Origin: Ditylenchus dipsaci | Taxonomy: Eukaryota; Nematoda; Chromadorea; Rhabditida; Anguinidae | DNA length: 64,000 bases | Reading direction: 5' to 3' | Assembly: GCA_004194705.1 (NCBI GenBank) | Contig: SADC01000724.1 | Location: forward strand, 1-64,000 | Part shown: one piece after another, positions 31,783 to 43,365 of the stretch | Position numbering within the stretch: the first letter of the stretch is position 1 | Layout: each line of letters opens with the position of its first letter | Notes under the pieces: generated by a model | Database searches by the model: none | Seen by the model: the letters and a program-made list of their open reading frames with translations, nothing else | What the model was told of the DNA's origin: nothing | Made by a program: the position numbers and the translations under genes

Positions 31783-34700
31783 TCACGCGGGCATAGTTTG
31801 AGCGTAGAGGAAAGCAGTCTCTCTGCACACAAAACACATAAATTTATATGTCTAACAGGAGAGGCATCAAACATACGGGTTTGTAAGCACGAAATCATGG
31901 TCGGCAGTCACCACAGTATGGTTGGAACAATGCTCATTGCTGAAACAAAAAAAAATTAACATGGACATGCAGTATATTTCCAATATTCGGCTTTTAATCC
32001 CTTAAAAATTTCAGGTCAATCTCAAAATTTTGAGGAGCTCAACCGAAATAAAGAAATTATAGAGCTTGTGATACAGTCGAACATGTCTATAACATACAGT
32101 CGACTCTCGATTTAAGGACACCCCCAAAAGTTCGTTCCCCAGCTGGGTCCGACACTTTTTTTAGCTCGATTTTCGAAGCTTTTTTAAAATTCTGTTTTGA
32201 CAGTCTGGTCACAAATATTGCAAGGATGTCGATTTTGCCGGTCGTTTTTCAAAATCCAAAAAATTTTTTCTTCTAAAAAAGCAAACCCTCGATTTAAGGA
32301 CAGGGATTTTCGAAAAAGCCTGTCCTTAAATCGAGGTTTTGCTTTTTCAGAAGAAAAAGTTTTTGGATTTTGAAAAAGGATTGGTAAAATCGACATCCTT
32401 GCAATATTTACGACCAGACTGTCAAAACAGAATTTAAAAAAAGCTTCGAAAATCGAGCTAAAAAAAGTGTCGGACCCAGCTGGGGAACGAACTTTTGGGG
32501 TGTCCTTAAATCGAGAGTCGACTGTAACTCTATAATATAGAGTCTATATAACATACAAATTTTTTTCTGGCTCTTGCCGAATAAACGCCCCTCTATATAA
32601 CATAAATCTATTAAATTTCTAAAAAAAATTGTTAATTTCTCTAAAAATCAGATTTATTCAGTCTATATAAGAAATTTGTTTACATTAAGGTGGTGAGGAA
32701 TCAAAAATTACTATTTTCTTTCGAATCTATTTTTTTCGATGGTTGATTTTATTTTCGGGATGGCTAATTTATATAACATAACCTCTATGTAACATAAGGT
32801 TTTCGGCGGTCCCTTGAATTATGTTATATAGAGGTTCGACTGTAGTTAAGAAAGGTGGGAATTCTCTGGGCTAAGGTAGAGGCCCTTAAAGTCGAGGGTG
32901 GCCGTTCATTACACGGTGGTCGACTGATAGAGAATATTAATCTGTTGATTATTGAATTCAAGGGTCCACCAACTCGATTATACGCCATCCTAATGTCGGT
33001 CCGCACAGTCAAAATCAACCTCGGTTAACCACCACATTCCTCACTAAAAATTGAAAGGTCAAAAACGTCAAAGTTGAATTGCCGCCGGATTTTAGACCTA
33101 CTGGAGTTTATTTAGAGGCTAAATTAGGCTAAATTTCTGTAAATTGAGGATTTCGCGGTTTTTCTCTGACTGCTTTGATTGATATGTTCTGACTTTTTTT
33201 CTAGAAGTCACACGTTGGTTTCTTCTCTGATTCCTTCATTTTTATGGTTATTTGATTGAAATTCCAAGATTAGGACATTTGGTGACAGTAAAGCAGTGCT
33301 GGTAATGATTCCAATCCATTCCTCGATAGCTTTTGGCCCTAGAAGTCAGTGAACTTAGTGAAAAATAAAAAAGTGCGAACCTAGCGGGATTTCAACCTTC
33401 GACCCTAGGCGATGCGTATATAAAGTCCCCCTCTTTAATTTTGCTTTTTTAGATGGCCTTTTCACTCTTCAGGAAATTATGGGAGAAAGAAGCAAAGCCA
33501 ATAGCGGCCAGCTGGTCGACAGTTTTATAATTATTGTTTAATCTTAAAAATATTTTTTTGTAGAACCTCATTTATACGCCACTTTGCTATATAAAAAATA
33601 TCGTGACCTTATCAGCCACCGACTAAATTGCTAATTATCAGCCACCTCAGTTATACGCCACCCCGTTTATACGCCACTCTAAGGTCGGTCCCCTAGGGTG
33701 GCGACTAACCGAGGTTTGACTGTAGTCAATTTCAAGCAATCCAATATAGTGAAGGCTGAAATTGAGAACACACTCTAAAATACTGATTTCCTGCAGTAAA
33801 ATTATGCATCTCCCGCATGAGGTTCATTATTTTTCTCAGTAAATTTGGTGATTGGTGCAATTTAAGCCTAAAATTTGCGGGGAAAAATTTTTGCAGTCAG
33901 AATATATATTCAGTCGCCTAGAACCCAACGCCAGAGAGAAATAAGCCACCGAAAAATGTTTTTCACGTTTTTTAACTTTTGAATAAGCGATTGCAAATGC
34001 AAACAGAATCCATTCTGGTTGACTAAATTGCTCAGAACCCCACAATCAAACATTTTGAGTCGTTTCAAACTAACTTAAACGCTGGCTTGGAGTGGTTCGA
34101 ACCGGTTTGAAGTAGATTGAGGTGGTTTGGAACGGTTCAGAAGGAGATTCTGATCAATGAAGGGCATCCGACCCAAATCTCGTTTTCAAAAACGATTCAC
34201 CGAAATCAGTATTTTGGAGTGTGTTTTTAGTTACAGCCGTATAATGAAAACTAACGTCTGAGCCTCAGCTACGGCGCGTGCTGTAGGGTCCAATTCCTTC
34301 AAGAAGGCAAATCCAAATTTGTACCAACACGGTGCTTTCCTTTTGCCTCTAGTCTTTGTTTTCTGAAATAAAATAATATTTTTACAACTCATAATAACAC
34401 ATTTTCACCGCATTGTCCGAAGCATTAAAAGAAGCCAAAGGGCACTGACATTTGCTTTCACCATTCTTGTAAATTTCCCGCAGCTTGTTGTCTATTATAT
34501 ATACTAAAATAAAATTTTTGTTGTATTTTTAAGATTTATCTTCATATGTGAAAGAAACCTTCAGACATGCTAAAAATATTATCAGGATCACAGATCCAGC
34601 CTTCCACAAGTTTAGAGTCATGAATGCCGCAAATCCGATGGTCGGAGTAGTGTGGGTATTGACAAGCACTGAGAGTACCATGTTGGTTGGCTCTGCAGAT

Positions 34701-37584
34701 GAAATCTTTACTTTTAGAACAACAAACTATGAGCTAAACCCAGGGCTTCCAATTCAAAATTTCGAAATAAAAGACCTTTGGTCAAAAGTGCCATTTTATC
34801 CAGTGCTTGTTGGGCTTTCAGTGCCAAAAATAAAGATTTTGTCGTGAGATCTCAAAATTTCTAAAGATTTGAGGTCCCAAATAAAGGACAAATCTTTTAA
34901 TAAAGGACATTTGGAAGCGCTGGCTAAATCCCAAAATCAGAATTTTAGGCGCTATTCGGTTTTAGCATATAGGCCAACCGGATTTCCATTAAAAACTAGA
35001 ATGCGAAACCGTATTTACGGCAGATTTCGATTCGACTGTCAAACATATTTTTCCCGTCATTGTGTTTGTGCAAAAACAGAAATTTCATAAAAAAAATTAT
35101 TATTTTTCTTTAGTTTAACTGAGTATTTCCGTTCTTTTTAATTTTTTTGTTTCCAAATCTGTCCATTTTCAAGTGAAAATTTTCACACTTGTTTGTGAAA
35201 GAAGAAATTTGTCTCTTTTGTTTCAAAATTATGGACGTAAACTAGACAAAAAAGAAGCAGCCATCTTTTCAAAAAAATGAGCGAAAAAACAATTGGGCCG
35301 TCTTTGGCTTATTTTCGACTAGACACTCAAGCATGAACTTTTTTTTGAATAATCCAAAGAGATATTTAAAGTGTAGTTCAAGGAAAGTTGAAAAATGTTG
35401 AGATGAAATTCACCAAAAACTTAAAAAAACAAGCTGAAAATGAGAAAAAAATAAACTTTTTTCAAACGCAGCTTAAAGTTTTAAGATAAAAAGTGTTGCA
35501 CTGAAAAACATACTGTTAAAAGCGTTTTCAAGTATAACAATGCTGTCTGTTTGTCGGATTTGTTGTTTTCAAAGTCTAGTATCGACACTGCTTTCAAATT
35601 GATTTTCTAACGTGTGGAATGTCTAACATGCGTTAATTTTCGGAGGGGTAGGAGGACCATCAATTTTTGGTGAACCACTCCTATTTTCACAAATAGAATA
35701 TTGATGACCATATAGTAATTTTTTCGGGTAAGGTGCAAAATTTTCATGTGAAAAAAAACATGGTACCGCTTTTTTTTTTCACTGTAACGCATGGGTTAAT
35801 TCGGGTGAATTTTTAGGAAGGAAAAAAAGACAATAGAGTGAATAAGGAAATTAGTTTGACATGTGATATTAACTTGTTTTCGGAAATTTACTTGATTCCA
35901 ACCACTTTATTATCATAATTATACAATATAGTTAGGTTGGACGATTCAAAATGTTGCTTGCCAAAATTTAAAGGAGGGGGAAAACTTGGCCTCGGTGGCG
36001 CAGTGGGTAAGCGTTTCTGTTTTTTGGCCCAGAATCATACGCAGGTTCGATCCCACGTGGTGTCGTGCTACTTTTTTTGGCTTGTATGACCAATGTTTAT
36101 GGGTAATTCGACTTTTTCAGTGCCAGATTCGGAATCAGCGACCCCAATTACCCGTACCCATTGGTCAAACGAGCGAAAATAAATAGCGAGCCACCACGTG
36201 GGATTGAAACTGCGCATGATTTTGGGTCAAAAGACCACAAACGCTTACCCACTATGCCACCGAAGCAAAATTTTCAAAACTAAGTAGCTTTTCCCCTCCT
36301 TTAAATTAGGTTCTGTATTTCCAACTTTCGGTCGTTTTTTCTGTCAGCAAATCATATGAGCTAAGCAAATTTCAAAAATCAATGCGAAAATGTGTTATTA
36401 TGAGAAACCCAAAAATGATTTTCAATCCGAAACCATTTAAATAAAGCCTTACCCATAAATGCAACTGTGCAATCCACTAACATCAATAGCAACAATATCC
36501 AAATCCATTCCAACCAAAGCATATTCTCTACCACTACTTAAGTCAATAGCCAATATGTAGTAACCACCGATTTCTAGCGACCATTTGAATAGGGTAGGCT
36601 CCTAAATTGAAAAAGGTTTTGTTAAGATTAAAAGTCAAAGCACTTCCACGCCTGCTCATTTAAGTGAGTGAACAACCAAATTTCACACAACACACTTCTC
36701 CAGACAGCCATTAAATAAAATTTCCAGCCGGTTGACCTAATGAATTGGGAGACAAGTTCTTTGGTTAAGGTCTTTAAGCTGTCAAACAAAGCTTTTAAAA
36801 ACCACTCTTCTACGACTCAACATTTTGTGGGGACAGGAAATGAGGGAAAAACCAGTGGAAGAACAGAAAAAGGAAACGGTTTTATATTTTTCGGCCTAGT
36901 CTGTTCGATCAGTAGACTTTGGGAAAAGTTGAGATTAGCCAGTCTAGAATTTCACGTGGTATAAAAGAAATAACGCAATTTCTGTAACATTACCCTATTG
37001 CTTTTATCAACCTGCCAAAAATTATGGAAATTTTAAAGCAATTTTGAGATTTTCGGTCTTCGACACAACAATTCATCATTTCTGGAATATCAACCACCGA
37101 TTCGTAGCTAATGAGAAAAGCTTTAAAATGAAGGCTAGCTTGTTTGCAGGGTGTATACTCGACTATTACCTCAGCCATCAGCCTGAGCCGGCTGAGTTGG
37201 AAAAATTTTCCTCAGCCTCAGCCGTCAGCCGGGCCTAAAATTTTAACTCAGCCATCAGCCTCAGCCGGCTGATGGCTGAGTTTAACCTCAGCCGGCTGAG
37301 GACACCACCCTGCTTGTTTGCTTCTCCAGAGGTATTAGGGTATTAGATTTTTTGGGCGTGGATATGTTTGATATTAGCTCCTAGCGCCGAGTTTTCTATA
37401 TATTTGAAAGGAAATATAGCATTATAACAAAGAAATACAGCTTCTAGAACTGAAAATTCACAAAGCAAACCTTTGGATACTTAGGAATATTTTTCCCACG
37501 ATCAAACAAAATCTCAGCATACATGCATGTGTGTACTTTTGATTGACCAGTTACAGAAACAAAAATTTTAGAATTCGTTGCTAT
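31783..37584 (-). CDS. Unrecognised multi-exon gene with transposon-inflated introns (5' end missing)
   Basis: Exons in transcript order: 37471-37584 (IATNSKIFVSVTGQSKVHTC...), 36453-36601 (LFKWSLEIGGYYILAIDLSS...GMDLDIVAIDVSGLHSC), 34409-34503 (KLREIYKNGESKCQCPLASF), 34256-34362 (GKRKAPCWYKFGFAFLKELD then PTARAVAEAQ), 31877-31939 (NEHCSNHTVVTADHDFVL) and 31783-31822 (ETAFLYAQTMPA, stop). Exons 1-2 and the last four join in phase; exon 2 to 3 does not, so an exon is probably missed there. An exon before 37584 is also missing. Cysteine content suggests an extracellular or luminal protein, but no signal peptide is visible. Family not recognised. Introns hold a 166-bp hAT MITE, a tRNA-like palindrome and several mariner-like MITEs. 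Confidence 0.6.
32074..32842. mobile_element. Mariner-like MITE split by another MITE
   Basis: Left end CAGTCGAACATGTCTATAAC and right inverted GTTATATAGAGGTTCGACTG, TA on both sides (32072-32073 and 32843-32844). It is interrupted at a TA by the element 32097-32524. Confidence 0.7.
32097..32524. mobile_element. Full-length palindromic mariner-like MITE (TTAAGGACA stem)
   Basis: Ends CAGTCGACTCTCGATTTAAG and its inverse, TA at 32095-32096 and 32525-32526. The arms are almost perfectly complementary across 428 bp and include AGTTCGTTCCCCAGCTGGGT and GTCCGACAC. It is inside the element 32074-32842. Confidence 0.85.
33006..33722. mobile_element. Mariner-like MITE with TATACGCCAC stem
   Basis: The right end GACTAACCGAGGTTTGACTG is followed by TA, and the left end CAGTCAAAATCAACCTCGGT is near 33007. 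Inside are repeats of TTATACGCCAC. A related short copy lies at 56286-56441. No transposase. Confidence 0.55.
34513..34847 (+). other. Open frame of about 110 codons, possible exon
   Basis: After an acceptor-like TTTTTAAG the plus frame stays open to a TGA at 34845-34847, with protein-like content (NIIRITDPAFHKFRVMNAAN, MVGVVWVLTSTESTMLVGSA, YELNPGLPIQNFEIKDLW). It lies in an intron of the minus-strand gene. No family recognised and no partner exons found. It could be a nested gene, a transposon fragment or chance. Confidence 0.3.
35962..36307. mobile_element. Palindrome with tRNA-like promoter boxes at both ends
   Basis: Inverted ends AATTTAAAGGAGGGG. Just inside the left end is a tRNA-like segment with an A box, TGGCGCAGTGGG (35996-36007), and a B box, GGTTCGATCCC (36044-36054), as in tRNA genes and tRNA-derived SINEs. 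The right end carries an inverted, slightly worn copy (GGTGGCATAGTGGGTAAGCG and TTTCAATCCC on the minus strand). The anticodon arm does not fold, so neither is a tRNA gene. No clear TSD. Confidence 0.6.
37147..37312. mobile_element. 166-bp hAT MITE made of CAGCCGGCTGAG units
   Basis: Ends CAGGGTGTATACTC and inverted ACACCACCCTG. CTTGTTTG flanks it at 37139-37146 and 37313-37320. Nearly all of the interior is CTCAGCC/GGCTGAG repeats in both orientations. It lies in intron 1 of the 31783-37584 gene. Confidence 0.88.
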
Positions 37585-40583
37585 CTAAAAGAACAAGCAG
37601 GATTTCAGTTTCAAAAGTGTGTGTGAGCCATAATTATGACTTGAGGGCGGAATAGCCAGTATACTAAAAACACACTTGTGTGAGCTTAAAGAAATTAGCA
37701 TGTGTGTGTGTGGTTGGTCGAGACCTAATTCAAACATCACACGCGATTGTCGAAACTAATTTTGATGGGGCAACCATTTTTCGAAGCGAAAACAATATAT
37801 AGCCCTGAAAATAGCTGCAGCACATTAATTTCCTGGATAGAGAATAGATAAGACGGGCATCAGATTAGCTAAAATCCTTTGGTCTGAGTCATTCCGCTTT
37901 TTTATATAGACTGAGTTAGTTTTCAATTTTATCCTTTCGTCTTTTTTGTGAAAATACACAAGATTTATTTTGTTGGGCAAACATTTTTTCGAAAAAATTG
38001 CAACTCACTTGATTTTTTTTCTGCCATGAATTTTGCCAAAAAACATAGTTTATAGTCAACCAAGATTAGTTAACCATTTATTTAGCTAAATTTGAGACTA
38101 AAAAGTCTTTTTACGGCAAATAAAGATTTGCCCTAGTTTTGCTAGATAAAAGCCTGTGTGATTCAGAGATAATATTTGGTTAAGACAAACAATTATTGGC
38201 TGTATTCTGTTTTTAAATAGGTATATTTAAAATATCTTTGAAGAATGTATTGTTCTGTCTATTTTCGCATTTTTTTAATTGGGATTTTTTGTGATGTACT
38301 CGTGATGCACTGGATAAAATGGCGTTTTTGATAATAAATGATCAGAGCCCGTTATTAAAAAATTTCAAGATAGAGATACCATATTATCTCTATTAAACGG
38401 CCCCTCGACATTGAGGGTTTATATCTCAGCACAGAGTGAATATTTTGTAAAGCGGTTTTTTGCATTTTCTTAACTCCCACGAGCTCTACCAATTGCACTT
38501 TTCAGATTTTGGTTGAGCACCCGAAAAAATCGAGATCGGCGTCAAATTTTTCCGATTTCCGAGGGGTTGAAAAATAAACGGGCATGCCCGTTTAATAGAG
38601 ATAATACGGTAAGTCTTGATATTTGGGGTGTAGCAGGAAACAGGACAGGAAAAACACAGGGTCTGCAGGACTTGCAGACCTCTTTTGCATGATTCTTGCA
38701 GGAAACAGAACTAGGTACCTTAGGAGGTTTTCTCCTAGGAGCGAAAAAATTATAAAATACCTCCAACTGTAACCTACATTTTTCATATCCGTTCTTTCTT
38801 TTTAAATTCTCTTTCAGCTACAAATGTGCGAAGTCAAAAAAAATTTCTGAGGAAGAATGTGGCACTTTTCTGCACAAAATTTCATATAAAACGCTTTTTT
38901 GTATAGACTGGTGTTTAAATGCAAAAAAATTGTGTCAAAAGTTCTCCTGCAAATGTTCAAGATTTTTGCAAGAAAGCAGCATTTGAGCTGGCAGGAAACA
39001 GGAGCAGGAAAATACCCCTCTCGCATATGGCTTTCAACTCACTTTTTGAAAAACAGACAAATTAAAAAAATTAGGTTTTGGGACTGAATCAGATTAAGAA
39101 CTCCTGGTGTCTGAAATCGATCTTTTCAGAATAATCAGCCCAAATGGAGGCCCTGATCTTCTCGAAATTCCTGTGCAGAATTTCTGTACAGGATTCCTGC
39201 CGGATTCTCGTTCTATCATCAACACTAGTTCTGAAAAAACGCCACTCCTGGAGAGACCGGTTCGGTGGTGGTTTATTAGGAGCTATCTAAAGAAGATTCC
39301 ATGGCGAAGAATTTTTATCGAGGTGGCGGTACACTGGGTGTGGCGGTTTATAGGGAATCGACCGTACAGTGGACTAGGCGTGTTGGACCCAGACGCCCTC
39401 TAGCCGTGTTCCCAAAACAAGCAACTATATAGTAACTGCTAACTTGAGTATAAAATCCCGCCACACAGAGTGCTCAAGTGGCCGAGATAACATGATATTC
39501 GTGTCTCTCGACCTCCATTTAATGAGAAAGCCGCGCGTTTTTCAAATTCTGAGCGAAAATGTTTTTTGAACCATGAGGAGGGTGTAATAGTTTTTTTTTG
39601 ACAAACTTGACAGAATTGTTTGAAAATGGTGCAGTTTTTATGGACACCCTTTATACGGAGAGAATAAAAGGTGCCACTAATTGTTGAGATCGCACGGACA
39701 AGAAGATCTTGAATATATTTCTGACATCTTCAAAAGCGACCGATTTAGGTCGTAAAATCGAGGAAACGTTGCAAAGGATTTCAAATCAAAGGTCTTTTCT
39801 AGGGAAGCTCACAAGGAGACGTTGAAAAATTTTCGCAGAGTTTCCATGAATCAATCTATTATTTGAGTTGTTCTAATAAAAAAATATGTGCTTAATAAAT
39901 ATTTATGGATGGATAAGGAAAATGTTTTTACAATGGTGCGTAGAAATCTTAGATATGCTCATAGAATAAACGAAAACACAGGTCATATATTTTTTTTGAA
40001 AAGGCAAATGTGCCCTAAAAGGGAAATTTTGCCAATCCTGACACTCTTGCTATTTGTTGTCATTGATCGTCGGGTTAGTGTGCTGTTGTTAGATAAATTT
40101 ATGTTGTCATTTCTGTTTTTTGTTCTCAATGAATTACTGTTTTATTCTCTGTGTAGTCCGTTTGTCACTATGATGTGTTATCATATAAGTGTGCGCAATT
40201 CCATTGGTCAGAACTGAAAAATGCCGTCATTTGACTGAAAAATAGCGTCTTTTTGAGTTTTAGAGAGAAAAGTTAAAAAGTGACAAACATCTGAACAATT
40301 TTTTTGAAAGTAATTACACTATCAGATAGCCCTGTGACCCTAGTTTCTAACGGCGTATCATTTTTTACAATATCATGAAAAATGTAGCAGATAAACGTTG
40401 AAGTATAAAGTAAGTCGGAAAAATTATTTGACTCGTGCTCTTACCTTTTTGTGCTACATTTTGGAAAGATGTTGCAACAAATGATAGAATAGATAAAATA
40501 GAGCAGCAGTTATGCCTAATAGCATTATAGCTTTGAAAAAAGTGGTTTACATATCAACCTCTTTGACTGAAAGAAAAAAAGAC
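37585..40583. other. Intergenic, no gene seen; MITEs
   Basis: 38379-38609 is a TA-flanked MITE (CCATATTATCTCTATTAAAC, inverted end ATAGAGATAATACGG), a sister of 60532-60777 with shared CTCCCACGAGCTCTACCAATT-like internal text. 39465-39600 holds the TCTCTCGACC...AATGAGAAAGCCGCG repeat. The remainder is AT-rich with no supported frame. Confidence 0.5.
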
Positions 40584-40769
40584 GGTTCTAGTGCAGAGTC
40601 CGTTGCCATTTTTCGCCTTGGCCCCCCCCCCCCTGTTGTTTTCTAATATGATCATGGTTATTCAGGTGATCATATTAGAAAACAACAGGGGGGACCAAGC
40701 TGTTTCTTTCAAAAAAAACAACAGGGGAGACCAAGGCAAAAAATGGCAACGGACTCTACACTAGAACCA
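40584..40769. mobile_element. hAT-like MITE, GGTTCTAGTGCAGAGTCCG ends
   Basis: The inverted end text matches the family at 14024-14632 apart from a few bases, with CTTGG(C/T)CCCCC and CCTGTTGTTTTCTAATATG inside. AAAAAGAC lies at 40576-40583 and 40770-40777 (the A run makes the exact border uncertain by one base). The left arm has a run of 13 C near 40621. Confidence 0.7.
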
Positions 40770-41084
40770 AAAAAGACTTTATCCAGCTAAAAGACGGCAC
40801 TTTTCAGTCGTAAGACGGCATTCATCAGCTTCGACCAATTTCATTGTGTGCGTATTTCCAACATCATTACATGATCTGTCACTAAAGTTGCAAGCCCAGA
40901 CGCTCAGCATAAAAAGTCCAGATTCTTCTAAATAATTCGGCAACCATTCAGACGTGTGATTGCAACTCGATCAAATTTACAAAAAAATTTGTGAACTATA
41001 TAATCTTATTCAGTGATCCAAATTCAGGACACTTAGGGCAGCCCTGATTCAGGGCAATGATCTATTTTTAAGATGTACTTTCAA

Positions 41085-41262
41085 CAGAGGCGTATCCACA
41101 ATTTGGGAGGGGTGGGGGATGACCTCAAAATGACCTCTGGGACTAAATCCCCAGAGGCCATTTTACCTACACCGTTTTTTGACTTTTATGGTGTTTATAT
41201 AAAAATTATAAAAATTTCGGTGGGGGTTAAAGCTCGGTTAGCCCCCCCTGGATACGTCTCTG
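41085..41262. mobile_element. hAT-like MITE, CAGAGGCGTATCCA ends
   Basis: Inverted ends CAGAGGCGTATCCA and TGGATACGTCTCTG with GGGAGGGG/CCCCCC inside. The flanks ACTTTCAA and ACTTTCAC match at 7 of 8 positions. The hairpin at about 5503-5644 in an NDUFA13 intron has a similar build. Confidence 0.65.
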
Positions 41263-42479
41263 ACTTTCACCAACATAATTATTATTGGTCGAAACTGAAA
41301 AATGCCGTCTTTTTTCTTTCAGTCAAAGAAGTGAGTATCTAAACATTTTTTTAAATGGTATATATGTAAGGGAGGTTAAATGGTTTTGAAAAGAAATACG
41401 TAGCTTTTTTTTTATTAAATGAATATTTATGAACTTTTCCTGATCACATCGGGTCAGTTGACAGCTTGTCAGACATTAGGAATGTAAGGCTACAGTACTA
41501 CAATAGTGTGAAAAAAAAAGGATTTTTAAGATTTGAGATGGATTCACATGTTTTGACGGGGGGGGGGGGGGGGGGATTTACATAAGTTATGGGGTTTTTT
41601 TTCACCCATAGCCTTTTTCCTTTTTTTGTGTGTTGATTTGATGTGGGCGATGTAAGAGAGTGGTCTGTAAACTAGACTATAGCCGTTGTCGTTTTCCCCG
41701 AGACTACCCTGGCGTAAAATGGATTAAAATTTTCACAAAGCAATTTTTTGAAGATGACAGAAAATGATAAAAATTTGTCTTTGAGTTTTGACACAAATTC
41801 TTGTTATTTATATAAATAAAAAACAAAATAATCCGATTTGAATTTTTTTTGTTGTACTGCATTGTCAAACATAAAATACCAATAATTAGCTCAATAAACC
41901 AAAAAATCAAGAACACAAAAATTTGCTATCAAAGTATGCAATAAATAAATATTTATGAGGTTGTTTAACATAACAAAAATAATGAAATACATCCAAAGAA
42001 AAAAAATGTGTGCCAGATTTATGACAATTGTCATTTAGGGGCTGAAATTCCCCCTTGGTTAAAAGTGCACAAAGATGAAGACCAAACACACACCCACACT
42101 AAAGACCTGAACCAGTAATAATAGAGGAAATAAGCAATGAAATTTATGCCGCTTCTGGGGGTGCTTATATATACACACACTAGTGCCAAACCAAAAATCC
42201 ACTCCATTAATATAAGCAGCTGGGGGTGTGTGTGCTAAGCCAGGGAAATGCGGCATGTGTAAAAGCATGTATTAGATTTCAATACCAATTATGATTTTGC
42301 ACCCCATTTTGCATTGTTTTGCAAAAAAAATTAAGGATAAGTGGGATTATTGCGAGAGTGAAATGTAAATTACAATTTATATAGGCTGCCATATAGTCTG
42401 ATTTCGAATTCATAAAAAAGCTAAATCTCATGAAAAGCCAACAAATTTGTATCATTTTGAAGGGGCCTGATCACCTGTT

Positions 42480-43100
42480 TTTAAATTTGTCCCCGCTAAT
42501 TCAAAAAATTCCGAATCATTGAACTTCTGCACAGATTTTTCAACTTAGTTTCTAACAGAACCCCACCTAAAACTTAATTTTACATATAGTTTTGTTAGAC
42601 ACCAAGTTAAAAAGTCCGTGCAGAAGTTCAATGATTCGGAAATTTTTTATGAATTGGCGGAGACAAATTAACACGAGAATGCCGATCGTAACTTCTGCCT
42701 TTTCAGGAGAAGATTTCATGCTGATTCTCGTGGTGCCAGTCGTTTTTCAATTAACGGCCGAAAAAGTCGAGGAAAAAGCAGTTCGAAAATGTTATAAATG
42801 ACTTGATCCTATGATATGTTGTTCGCTAGCAAAATTTTTTTTCCGTAAAACATAGCTATGACTGTGATATACCGGAATGACCGCTGGAATCTGTTCTTTC
42901 ATACGAGTGTATATGAGCAGCAACCTGTCTGTAAAAAGCTTGATCAAGTCATTTAGAACATGCTCAAACTGCTTTTTCCTCGACTTTTTTCGGCCGTATA
43001 TTAAAAAATGACTGGCACCACGAGAATCAGCGTGAAATCTTCTCTTAAAAAGGCAGAAGTTACGATCGGGCATTCTCGTGTTGAAAACAGGTGACCATGC
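42480..43100. repeat. Palindrome interrupted in its left arm by a smaller palindrome
   Basis: The arms share ACACGAGAATGCC, GAAGTTACGATCGGGC-type and TTTTTCCTCGACTTTTT text with a centre near 42875. The left arm is broken by an independent hairpin (about 42482-42668, AATTCCGAATCATTGAACTT and inverse) that the right arm lacks, so the hairpin inserted later. No gene. Confidence 0.6.
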
Positions 43101-43199
43101 CCGTCTAAAACTATATAGAAGATCCCCTGCCTTTCTGTTGGAAATCGCCCACCTTATTTTAAAATTGAATTTTCTACAATTTTCCAACTTAACTTTTTT

Positions 43200-43365
43200 C
43201 AAATTTTCATACCATCATGTAGCCCGGATTTCAGCTTTCTAATGAGCTGAACAATTTTTATTTTAAGAATAAAAAATAAAATGATTGATTTTCAAAAATT
43301 ATACAGCTAAGTTATACAGCTCATTAGAAAGCTGGCATCTAGGGCTACATGATGGTATAAAAATA
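43200..43365. repeat. Foldback repeat with GTAGCCC hinge
   Basis: The arms ATACCATCATGTAGCCCGG and inverted CTAGGGCTACATGATGGTAT enclose CAGCTTTCTAATGAGCTG. It has the same hinge as 2035-2420 and 57390-57812 but different outer sequence. Confidence 0.6.

Noticed and set aside
35986..36070. A tRNA gene
   Set aside because: A and B boxes fit, but no anticodon arm or acceptor stem pairs correctly and the copy lies in a TIR palindrome.
40021..40217. Membrane-protein-like frame LPILTLLLFVVIDRRVSVLL
   Set aside because: Isolated, no acceptor or donor in phase, AT-rich chance hydrophobicity.
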